Shown here piece after piece: positions 1 through 11,300 of a DNA stretch of 64,000 nucleotides. Numbering within the stretch: position 1 is the first letter of the stretch; each line of letters begins with the position of its first letter. The translations under genes were made by a program, and so were the position numbers. The notes beneath the pieces are model-generated. The model saw only the letters and a list, made by a program, of their open reading frames with translations, searched no databases and was not told where the DNA came from. This stretch comes from Planococcus citri (Eukaryota > Arthropoda > Insecta > Hemiptera > Pseudococcidae), in NCBI RefSeq assembly GCF_950023065.1, contig NC_088678.1:45994580-46058579 (forward strand), given 5' to 3'.

Positions 1-1844
1 TTTTCTCCTTATGGCGATGGTTATTGAAAAAATTTCCAGATTTTTTGCGTGTCCCATTATACGAAATGTAATAGGTATCACGATCCAAGTGATTTGTCGT
101 TCGAAAATTGACTTCAAAATGAGCAAGATTTAATATATGCTAATAGGCTTATAAGAGTGTAGACTGTTACAAGTTTTTCCAAAATGAGCCTGAAAAAATA
201 ACGCGTAGTAGACGATCCACTTCCCTGCTTTAGAGCCGAATTTTTTCTTCTAAGAAAATTCGTTCGAGTATTTGCAATATATTAGAGGTACCAGAGCCTA
301 TGAAAAATGATTGGAGATTTCTTCAATATTTGTCATCATCTTACCCGAATTTGGAACCTATCTTACACTTGTAAATATGTAAGCATAAGCCAAATTAGCC
401 TTTTCTATTCCAATTGCCCATTGTTCTTCCAATATTGGACATTTTCCCGCACCAATCAAGCCAAAAACCTACTCAGAATTCCATTATATTATATTATAGA
501 CATTTCAAAAAAATACAACTGAATCAAAAAACCTTTCCACATCTATAACCACAATCAATTGCGGAAGGCAATATTTCGCTATCTGAAAATTTCTATAAAC
601 AGATTATAATTTCGAATGAACACGCCAATTTCCACAAAACGATTTTACCTTAGGGAATCACAGTTATGTACTCTCCACCTTGTGCAATTCTTCTTTGGAA
701 CACGTTAAGTCGTCCACCATCTCCAGCTATTACGTCGGACAAAACGATTTTCACAACCCCATAATAATACTCGTACTGTGTAGAAGTGCACGACAAAAAC
801 GAAGGGAGACGTTAACGTCCAAAAATTGAATACCTCAAAACCCCTATAATCCCCTTAGCAACAACCTCATAACATATCGACATGCACTCGAAAAGCTTTT
901 CAAGAAATATCAAAGCCCAATAAAACGGCTAATAAAAAAAAAGTCAAACTGCTCGACAAACTCGTAATAGAGCGGAGATTTAGGGATTTACAAAAATATG
1001 TAAAGTCATTTTCGCCACCATAAAAAGGTCGAATAAATATGCAAAATAAGCAGCTAATTCAAAATATAGAAACTCCCGAAAAAAAAGGATAACAGTAAAC
1101 GGATTCGTAAAATTTGTAACTCGCAGATAAAACGTATTTATTACCCAAATACGACAGATCATTTCTAGCTCTTTTGATAAACATTTACCCCGATGAGATG
1201 ATTTTTATACAGTACCTACTTTTATTTTCAGTGGGTGGGAAATATTGCGATCTTTACGCAAAGTGTTTTACTTTCTTTCTATTTATATCAGCGTTATGAT
1301 CTGAAAAAATGCATAATGATTCAACTTATTCGAATTTCTCAGTTCGTCGTAACTCGTAAGTCTTTAAAAAAGTGCCCGAAGCGTGAGTTGGAAGTTCAGT
1401 TCTTCTTGGAAAAATCTTTTGTTTAGATAATTATGCATCACGTTGGCGTAGGAAATGAAAATCAACGAGTAGGTAACTCCTCAAGTCTCTCCTTAATAAG
1501 CTTTTTTTATTTGGAAGACAAGTATAAATACCTTCCCATGGTCAAAATTTAGCATGATAAAATTTTGTGCTGAGATTAAAATTTTTTTGAGTTCCTGAAA
1601 TTTTGAGTTCCAGATTGAATTACCTAGGTACTTGACAATAAAGCTTGTTCAAAGGAGAAAAACTTCTGAACAATTTTTAAAAATTGCCAAAATTTTGGAA
1701 AGAAAATAATTTGCAGGAGATTCCTTGAACTGCTTAAAATAGCTCGAAACCGGCTTCCAATAAACTTGTATGGTCAAAAGTAGGATACCTCTGGTCCTCT
1801 GTGTTAAATTTTCCAGGAATACCGACAACTTTAGGAAGCTATAG
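1..1844. other. AT-rich non-coding stretch
   Basis: No supported gene. Only short open frames of about 60-70 codons without recognisable motifs are present. I see no repeat structure beyond short A/T runs. Confidence 0.5.
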
Positions 1845-2150
1845 ACAGGTAGGCCAGTTACTCGCTAAGAGTCCAGATAGGTGGGTCAATGACAGTGAGA
1901 GTCCAGACAGACGGGCCAATGATCTTAAGAGGCCAGAGAAGCAGACAGACGATCTTGGGAAGCCATACGGATGAGCCAATGACTCTTTAAGAGGCCAGAC
2001 AGGAATACAGATAATCTTGCGAGGGGTCATAAAGACGGGTCAATGACTTTAAGGAGCCAGACTGGCAGACATTCGACCTTGGACAGCCAGGTAGATACTC
2101 ATACAACCTCAAGAGGCCAGACAGGCAAACAGATTACCAGAAGAGGCTGG
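1845..2150. repeat. Degenerate ~30-bp minisatellite
   Basis: About ten imperfect units of roughly 30 bp recur head to tail, each built on the words GAGGCCAGACAGG and GGGTCAATGACTTT. Units are strongly diverged from one another (substitutions and small indels), so the array is old. It is visibly richer in G and C than its surroundings. An open frame on the minus strand across it has no recognisable domain and is a product of the repeat. Confidence 0.7.
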
Positions 2151-5100
2151 TTTGGTGGATCAGTGAAAATTTCAGCTTTCTATAATAATTTGATCAGATT
2201 TTGATTTTTTTCATGGAAAATATGCCAATTTTAAGTTTTTGAAAATTCGTCAAAAATCGAAAAATGAAATTCCGGATCTTGAATTTGGACTGGTGGTGTA
2301 TATATGGATGCTGTTTCAATCGAATTTTATTTTCAAATTTCAGTCCCTTCGATTTTAGTATTGGACAAAGCCCCTTCAATTTTTGGGACCATCAACTTGT
2401 TTGTCTGATTTTTTTTAGCTTCTTAACTTAAAGGTATCTAACCTACCTAGATAATGACCTGTATTTATATCTCAAGTTGACAGACCACTCATTAAGCAAT
2501 GTGCATAAATATATTCTGCATTAATGTTCCCAAAATATCTATGCAGAAAATTTAACAATTTCGAAATCAAACCTACCCCAGTCCTCAGTAGTAAAATTTT
2601 TTCATTCGAATAATTCACCCAACAAGTAAAACATAAGTTCAAGTCTTCAGTTTAATCGTCTATTATGCAAAAATCGTAATCGTAAAACATTCTCGAATAC
2701 TTAATTAGATAAATCGGTTATAAAAATTTGCACCCATAAAAGAAAATTCAATAATTTATAAGACACGAATATCACTTGAGATTTATTAGGCTGTAAAAAT
2801 GAAATTCTCCTCTTTACTACTTAACCTATTAAAAGAGAGAAAAAAAACCTAAAAAATTTAAAACTTTTTTTCTTCTTCTTCTTCTTCTTCTTCTTATGAC
2901 ACATCTATATCATAAAGTTGAGTTTTTTACGCCCAAAAATTTATTACCCACTTGCAAGGATGTTGCCGATTTATATGAGGTTGGATACAGAAAAAAAATG
3001 AATGCTATGTTGCCACAATAAACGTATAATTTTGATGATAACGTAAAGACGTAAAAGTTTTTTTTTGTAAAAGTGGAAGCTTTTTTACAACTTTTTGCTT
3101 TGGTAAAGTGAAAGGGGCATCGCATCGCAATAATTTGCAATTCGTCAAAATTATACAAAGAAGCATTCTGCAGATATGGAGGAAAATTTTTCATACTGAA
3201 ATCTATGTGCTCTTTCTCTTTCCAGAACGAATGTGTGAATTGTAAAAATCGCAGCATTGAAAATATGAGTACGAGTAAGTCACATTTTCCGCATTTTTAC
3301 GTACGTATCCATAAATAATGGTAATTTTTACACGTCGTTTTATTTCATTACAACTCAACGTTGCGTGAATATGACATTATCTTTGAATTTTTTTTTTTTA
3401 GGTACCTCGAGTAATTTTATTTTATATGCGCTTTTTACCGCAAAATTGTTTTAGATTGTACCCTCTCAAGTTATACAGTGCGGATTTGATATTTAATAAA
3501 TTTCAAATTATGCGCTTTCGCAGGTCACAGAGTTTTCGCCTGAGTACCTTCGTATTATCTCATTTCATTAATATCATTCCTTACGCCTTTTGTGGTTACA
3601 ATTTACTTTTTTTCCCCTCGTTTTTTTCACGTATGAACTTTGATTAAAAAAGGAGTCACGGTAGATGAAAAGTTTCCCCCGACGTTGAGAGTTTTTGATT
3701 CGTATGATTATATTTTTTATTTGAAAGAAAAAAAGTTACAAGAATGGTCAAACTAATTGATGAATTTATCCGTCGGGAGAATTTCTACACCTAAATGATA
3801 TGATTTTAAATATCATTACGAAGGGATACCCTTGTAAAAGGTATTAATTTTCCAAGTTGTTCGAGATTTAACGTAATAGATGGTGATAAGTAAGGTTTTT
3901 ACGACCATGGAGTAAAGCCAAAAAATTAGCTTTAGCTGTAACGTTGTACAAATATTAATGGGACGAATTATACCGGATCTAAGAAGCGGTTTTTTTCTCC
4001 AGGCCTTTAGGATTCGTGTGTAACGAAGTATATGTCAGATATAAAATCGATTAATGAAATTGGCTGCATGGTTTTCTATCGAGGATACTTCCGAGTAATA
4101 CTAAATGAATTGATACCTACATCATAGCGAAGCGTTCGTTTCCCTTTTTGAAAACCCATCATTTTGAGCCTTTACGAGAAAAAATTTGATACAATTTTTT
4201 TACTCTTTGAAATTCTTAAGCTGAACTACGAGGATAGACGATTGCTTGGATTTTGGTCGAATTTTCTTTCTGACATTTTGCCAGAAAGGAAATACGCAGA
4301 GTTGTTACAGTCTATGGACTTGTTACAGAGATTGGGGGGATTACGCGGCATGAAATTTACTTTGTGGTCATAGGAATATATTTAGCAATTTTCATACATT
4401 TTACTCAATTTTCATTACTCTTGAGAGTGTTTTGATGTCCAAATTCTCAACCAAGCTTATATACGTAAATTTTTTCTTGATGTGTTTTTTTTAAGCATTA
4501 CAAGTTACAGTAAATTCTATCAGAATTCAGTACCCTATACCTTTTTTCAATAATTTCCTTCTACATGTTATTATCAAACCAAGTAGGTACCTATATAGGT
4601 ACATGAAATAGCAGAACATTCCAAACACGCGGGTCTCCTAATATGCGATGTTTAGAGTAGGAACATCGAATACTTACACAGGTATTATCTACTAACATAA
4701 TGCAGACCAAAGTTATAAGTGTTGTAATAATGATGGCATTAACATGTTCCAACATAGGCTAGCTTCATTAAAGAAACATTACCGGTAAATTTGAATCGTT
4801 AAAGTAACGTTTCTCAATTATCTACACTCGTAGCAAATGAGTAATTATGGATAAAATTTTTCAAACACCCGTCCATTGTAAATATAGTAGGTAAATTTAG
4901 CTACCTACCCCTACAAAGACGAAATTTTCTTTGAAAACAGCACACTATCGCCACTTTGTCGAAGACGCGCGGCACCAAGGTTGCATGTATTAATTGTTTT
5001 TACGTCTTCCCGTATCGCCTAAGTAAAGGTATAAAATAACCGAAGTAAGTTTACAGAATATACGTGCTATTTAGGGTGCACCTGTGGTGTCGTAAAGTAC

Positions 5101-5859
5101 GCGTAAAATAACGTTATGTCTTTTTTACACTCTAATTTTGTTTATTTTGTACCTATAAATGTTCTCTATTCTATATAAGAGTACTCTGATGTGTAAGTCT
5201 AAGTACAGCTAAAGCTTTACTGCGAGGTGATAAAAATTGCCAATCATTTTATCTAATAATTGTGTTGTCGTCTTGGGAATTCATTTTTTTTTTCGGTTAT
5301 TGTGTAAGTAAGTAGGTATTATGACAGGATCTTCAATCGAGACTCCCGGGGTAATTATATAACTTAATCGATTATTTAAACTCATTGATGCGTAAGTTTG
5401 TTGATAGTTTAAAGCTAAAAGGAACAATGACGTTCATGCAGAAAACTTTCTCAATTCTAATAGTTCAAAAAGTGTAAAACATGGATAATTTTTTCTGCAT
5501 TATTTTCATTGATCGTTTCGTTTTTTATGCTGTTGCACAATACAGCACGGTTGGTCATGGAGGTAAAGATGAATAATTTCTTTCATGTGGAAATATTATG
5601 CGGGGTGAATTTAGAATTTTCATGCCCATATAGGTAGGAAAAAAACTGCTGCCCCCGCCCCTAAAAAAGAATCGTTTACCAGATTTTTAAATTTTAGAAT
5701 GCACGCTAAGAACTTTTAAAAATGTTGCTATGTTAAAATTTTTGGCTTTTTTCCATTATTTCATTTGAATTTTAAAAAAAAACAAGATGCAAAGACTATT
5801 AAATAAATGTTAACAGGAGAGGTGAAAGTGGATGATGATACAATAAGTCAATTTAACTA
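2151..5859. other. AT-rich non-coding stretch
   Basis: No supported gene. A pure (TTC)n microsatellite lies at 2871-2895. The region 2180-2400 shares wording (for example CTGGTGGTGTAT) with 17690-17770, suggesting an old dispersed repeat. Open frames at 2910-3257 (minus) and 3426-3647 (plus) have no recognisable domain or codon signature. Confidence 0.45.
2871..2895. repeat. (TTC)n microsatellite
   Basis: About eight uninterrupted TTC/CTT trinucleotides directly follow a short T run. Confidence 0.9.
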
Positions 5860-5861
5860 TA

Positions 5862-6959
5862 AGGTAGAGTGGGGTAATTGCAAAAACGGGGTAATTGCAA
5901 AATTGTGACCTCATGCTAACAAATATCAATTTTCTGGTTGTGCCAACAAGGGGGTGTCGAAGCAACAACCTTTACCGATATATTCACCTGGTCACAACTC
6001 GCGGGGTTCAACTTGTCGCTCCGTAGCAAACACTTTTATCAAAACATGTTGAAACCACTCATAAGTAAAGTGAGAGGTGTTTTTTTTATAAATGCATGTG
6101 AAATAGAAAAAACTGTCGATTTATCTGGAATTTTCACGATTTAGGGTCATGAAGGATTAAAGTTTAAGGTGAGATATCGCAATTTGAATTTTTTTTTTCA
6201 TTTTGGCCGTAAATTGCGTTTTTGCAATTACCCCAGAAAAAATCGACTCGGGGTAATTGCAAAAACGATTTTTTTTTTTCATTTCTGCACTTACCACAAA
6301 TATTTTTTTGCCCTAAATAATTTGAAAATGGTTCGAAATTACAAAAAAAATAAACTTCCACGGTCACTTGATGATTTACATGTTAGAGAAGTGATTAACA
6401 GTTTTACTGAATTTTTAAATTATTGCTCCTTTTCAATGTTTTACTAATATATTTGACGAAAAATGTATTTCTATGACAAGTTTTTTACATAAAAAACATC
6501 AAAAATGATCAATAGTTGATTTTTTGTTCATTTTAGCGAGTTTTTAAAAAAATAATTTTTCAACATTTTTTCACTCCCCTAAAAATTTTTTTGGGAAGTG
6601 GAAAAGTTATCGAATTTTTTACCGAATCAAGACCACGAATAGATCAAAAGTTAGCAAATGACACGTAGAATACAGTGAGTGTGTTGAAAATTCAAAAAAA
6701 TAAAAAAATAAAAAAAATATTGCCCACTTTTGCATTTACCCCAACATGGGGTAAATGCAAAAGTCGATTTTCAAATTTTCAAATTGCAATTTTCTCCACG
6801 ATTTGTGGACCAAATTGTACCAAAATTTTACCATTGATAGAGAACCCCCTGAAGTATAAGTGGTACAAATTTCAGCTTCATCCGTGCAATAGTCTTCTCA
6901 CAGCGCCCTCTCAAAGTGTCACTAATCAAAAAGTGCTTTGCAATTACTCCACTCTACCT
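5862..6959 (+). mobile_element. Non-autonomous TIR element, pogo-like
   Basis: The left end AGGTAGAGTGGGGTAATTGC and the right end, read on the minus strand (AGGTAGAGTGGAGTAATTGC), are inverted copies differing at one position over about 23 bp. Both are flanked by the dinucleotide TA, the target duplication of the Tc1/mariner/pogo superfamily. The subterminal word GGGGTAATTGCAAAA is repeated in both orientations inside (near 5887, 6220-6265 and 6735-6765), like transposase-binding sites. A short frame from 6328 begins MVRNYKKNK, recalling the start of pogo/Tigger-type transposases with a Psq helix-turn-helix, then loses similarity and stops at 6447. I infer a deletion derivative of a pogo-like transposon. 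Confidence 0.65.
6328..6447 (+). pseudogene. Possible remnant of a pogo-like transposase N-terminus
   Basis: An ATG at 6328 starts a 39-codon frame beginning MVRNYKKNKLPRSLDDLHV. The opening resembles the conserved start of pogo-class transposases (a basic MxRNYK run before the helix-turn-helix), and it sits inside a TA-flanked TIR element. The expected HTH and DDE domains do not follow. With only about ten matching residues this is suggestive, not proven. Confidence 0.4.
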
Positions 6960-7267
6960 TACAAAATTGTATCTATTATACGGACTGATTTTACACCTAC
7001 TAGTTTTGTCATTTTCAAATTTCAATAGGGGGGTACGTAGATCTATAGATAATCTTGAAAAAATGACACTGGCATTTTTTCTAGCGTTTGAAAAGTGCAA
7101 CTGATCTATCTATGATTTTTTTTGGAAGATATTGTTCAGTCAGCATTTTTTTTTCTGACAAAGCTCTTAAAGAAATTTAGGATTGTGAAAAAATATCACG
7201 ATACTATAAATTTTTGGGTCTGACTGGCGGGTGTGAAGCTGAGATATATCACCTCTGCTAACTCACC

Positions 7268-7690
7268 AGTACTGGGATGATTCGTTTGTAACAAATATGG
7301 AGCAATTCAGCAATAAGCACAACCCTTAAAATTCGACTGTTGAAAGCGCTGGTCTTCTCAGTGTTCCTGTATGCATCAGACTCTTGGAACATTTGCAAAG
7401 GGGATTGGCAACTGATTGATGTGATGGAAATGTGGTGCTGGAGGTAGCTGCTGAGAGCCCCTTGGGCAGCAAAAATAACTAGGTAACACCTCAATACTGA
7501 GAGAAATTGATGTGACCAAAATACCATCTGTGGCGGTCCTTACATTAGTCGGATACTCAAGTAAGTAGGTACTTCGTACAGTTTAATAAGAGTGGATGGC
7601 ATGAAGAAAATATTTGTGCAAGACAGAGTAGAAGGAGCTGGAGCGAGAGGTTGATCGTCAACCCAGTGGACAATACGTCTCACCTCCCCC
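7268..7690 (+). pseudogene. Relic of a non-LTR retrotransposon reverse transcriptase (C-terminal part)
   Basis: Conceptual translation from about 7292 gives a frame containing ISTTLKIRLLKALVFSVFLY, followed by DSWNIC and then MEMWCWR. These match the layout of the end of the reverse transcriptase in insect non-LTR elements (thumb region with an RLLKALVxxxLYGxExW-type motif and a DAxEMWCWR-type motif). An in-frame TAG at 7445-7447 follows WCWR; the frame resumes with LLRAPWAAKI and then breaks. A second block at about 7625-7690 resembles the C-terminal RGRP..RW motif and also contains a stop. No endonuclease or catalytic FADD block is present. It is a dead 5'-truncated copy lying against the hAT-like element. 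Confidence 0.7.
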
Positions 7691-7735
7691 CTTTCCGAAT
7701 CCCCGAATAAAAATCAATCAGTGGAATACCTGTAC

Positions 7736-8355
7736 CAGGGCTGTGGGTCCAAAACGACCCCGAAAGTGGAACCGATTAAATCTGGATTCAAATCCAATTC
7801 CAAAACCAAAATCATCATTTCTCTTGATCCTGAAAGGCCAAAACCAAAAATCCCCGGAACAGATATAATTTTGATTTTTGAACTCAAAACAATCTTGAAA
7901 CTGAAACAAAATCGTTTTGGTTTCGTGATTTCAAATTTTCTCCCAATTTGATTTTGATAAATTGTCATTTTACATCTTTCATCATCTTTCATTCCGATTA
8001 TAATAAAAATTACTAGACAAATTGATTAAAATATTCATTTAAGACACTAAACTAATTAGGTACCTACACCATCGGATTCCCCATGTCAAAACCTCACATT
8101 TTTTAGACTCCTTGCAGCCTTCAGGGTTCATCAGTCAATTTGGGTTTAAAATTGGTTGAAATGAAAATCCTGAAACCGGAACCAATTCATCTATTAGGAA
8201 CCGAAACAATTTTTTCAATCCCAAAACCAACCCCTAAACTGAAATAAAAACTTAGAAGAACAAAACTAAAACAAATCGAATCCAGAATTGAATAAATTTT
8301 GATCCTGAAACCGAAACCTATCTAATCCTAAAATCGTTTCGGATCCACAGCTCTT
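7736..8355. mobile_element. Non-autonomous TIR element, hAT-like
   Basis: The left end CAGGGCTGTGGGTCCAAAAC and the inverted right end (AAGAGCTGTGGATCCGAAAC) are imperfect terminal inverted repeats. The flanking octamers ACCTGTAC (7728-7735) and AACCGTAC (8356-8363) match at six of eight positions, consistent with a decayed 8-bp target duplication of the hAT superfamily. The interior is rich in diverged (G)AAACCGAAACC-type words on one strand. CAGGGCTGTG ends with AACCGGAACC interiors are known from hAT-derived MITEs. There is no transposase frame. The superfamily call is tentative because the right terminus and the duplication are imperfect. Confidence 0.5.
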
Positions 8356-8363
8356 AACCGTAC

Positions 8364-11300
8364 CTACCCACAGTCCACACCTATACCCAATAAAACTATT
8401 TTGAACCCATCAGTCTCCCAGTAGATCAGGTACTAGATACAGGTATCCCACCTGTACCCGATTCACTGAGAAGCCGTACCAATACCCATACCCAAAAACG
8501 TTCGAACTTCGAAGCCCTGAATGCATCAATAAGTTTAAAGTATGTACTAGTATAGTAATGAGATAACTCCGACTTACGTTTTACATTTTGGCATCAGAAT
8601 ATTGAAAAGTCCATCTGTAAGAAATGAGATCTGCTTTTCCAATTCTTCAAGCGATGAAGAAAATTCAGGATCGCTTGATCAAAAGTTTGAATACCTGAAA
8701 GCACCAAGATAAATACCAAATTGACATATTAATGAAAGTATGTCATGTCAATGTCATGTCATGTCACGTTACAAATATGCCCATAAAAAATTATTACAGT
8801 GGCAATAATTGTCAAGAAGATTTGAAAATTTCATTTTTTAAGGCTGAGGGAAAATACGAGTAGATGTGGGAGGTGAATTTCTGTGACTCTGAATAACTCT
8901 TCTAAAGATTACTCCATTCCTTAAATCCTCTTCTCATTGACAATAAATCTCTCATTTCTCACCATATCACTAACGCTTCAGGTATAATTATGGTTAGTAT
9001 AGGCAAGGCAAGATACCTATATATCCACATTATGTCTTCGTTAACCAAAATTGAACTGCAGAGGTGTTTTTTCCCCATTTGGAAAATACCACCAAAAATA
9101 TTTCAAACTTTAAGTGAGTAGGTTTGTTCTATCCTACGATTTATTCTTTTTTAAAACTTGATGTTTGCACTTGAGGAAAAATTTACACCTTGTAAACAGA
9201 CAAAAAGCCATAACGTATCGCCTACTTATTCGCTTGAAAAAGTAAACAGAATAAGTCCCCATTTCGGAATCGTAAAGGCGAACAATGAAGAAAGCAAATT
9301 ACACCACATAACATCGATCCTTTCTGTAGACAATTTACTGCGTACATATCTTGTATACCTACCTAGTACCTACCTACTCTTTACGTTGTACAAAAATCAC
9401 CTAAAAAATTCTCCACTTCGAGGACTTCTTATAGGGTACTTATGATTTCGTGAAAACCCTCCAATGTAGGTAGGTATATTTTTTATTTTCGATATAATAT
9501 TGCTTCTTTACAAGTCACCTATCACACTTGTCAGTAAATATAAGTCTTCATTTACAATAAGTAAATTATTTTTAAAAAATACATTCGCGAATCTTCCCTC
9601 TTTTCCCTTGCTTTCAACTACATACATTACCTCTTCGACATGGACATTTGATTGGAGCCAGGAAATATACTTATAGGTACCTACCTACATATTAAATATA
9701 GACTCGATTTAGCACAATACCTACGCGCTAATATACCGGTAATGAATATCAGTGGAAAATAAATTGTTCACAATTAAAAGGGAAACACTATATTCTAATC
9801 ATTTTAGGTAGTTTGGGCTGTTAATGCAGTAAACTATTCACCCATTGGGGGTTTATTTCATTAGGACTGTCGTTTATAAGTACGCTAGATTGATTGTTAT
9901 CCGTCGTAATGTAAAACGCTCGTAATTAACGATGTAGAAGTTTAATAATCCCTCTAGTTCTGAATCCTCTCACTCCTTATATATATATAATTTCAACTTA
10001 TACACTACACCATCCTATCGTATCCTATCGTCCGCGTCTTTGTGTATTAATTTCATTTCACTCTTTGGCGCTAATAATTCTGCGAGAAATCTTTATAAAA
10101 CTGAAATTAAAATTTCGTCGGTTCCGTTAAAAATTAGTAATTCTTATCAACATTTAAATTGGAAAATTCAGCTGGGTTTATCTACAACAGCATCGTCGTC
10201 GTCGCGATGAATATGCAACGAAGAGATGAAAATCCTTCATCGCGATGCTGATGCTGTGTGTGTGTTGTGTTGTGTTCTGTGATGCGGTATTTTGTGCAAG
10301 AAAATATACATACTATTTAGGTAGGTACCTATCTATGTAACAACGTGCTACAATGTGACGATTTGACGGTATGCGTAGGTATGGTGGTTTCAGACAAATA
10401 TTTTGATTGAAAGGTTCTACATCTACATATGTTTAACCCTCAGATGGGGGTTGTTGAACAAAGTAATTTTTATTCCTCGTGTATAACCAACCGTGTACGA
10501 TTTGATTCCGTGTTAGCAAGTAGTGAGCTGAGCACATCTCGTGTGGTGTCGTATAGTACGAGTAGGTAGGTAGGTAGGTACGTACGTACGTATATTCCTA
10601 CACAATGTCGGGTGCGTAAAAATTATACATCATGACGTGTATCGTATCTTTAGATATAACTTTTGGGGCTATATTTCATATACGTACGTATTTGGCGAAA
10701 AGGCGAAAAGGCCTGTAATTAGGGTGTTCATTAACTATGCTACGCTTTTTTCGCCTGTAGACCTGAATATTACATAGTTTATATTATCAAACCGTAACAT
10801 TATTGCGAGCACCTCTAACCTACCTAGCAAACCTGTACAACGTCGCAAATATCTTTAGTACCCGAAAATTATTCGCCGTTTTAACCTTTCTTCGTGACGA
10901 TGGTGGCGTATAACGATAAGAAATTAGGATATATTTTTCAACCAAGTGGAGGCGAAATGAAATTGTGGAAGTCTTAGATATAAGATAATTTTCTCTTTAC
11001 TTTTAGCAAGACAGATTGGAGAGGATAGAGAGAGGGTTACGTGCGCAGTCGGATCATCAGTACACGTCAGTTAAAATGATAGATTTATAATAGAAATGGA
11101 GAATATTTAAATTATTCGCGAAACGTAAACTCAGCCCTCAGTCTTTCTCACTCGAACTCCATCATGCGTGCTTTTATCTTATTTTGGAAGATTTTCGAAA
11201 CGATAATTAAATAAGAACGCAGCCTACCAGTTCTGGGTTAACCGGATGTTATTACGATGTTCCGAAATTTGTCGGAAGAATTAATTAACTCAGACGATTT

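Noticed and set aside
2910..3257. 115-codon minus-strand open frame
   Set aside because: No recognisable motif and no supporting neighbour or splice signals; composition is that of translated AT-rich DNA.
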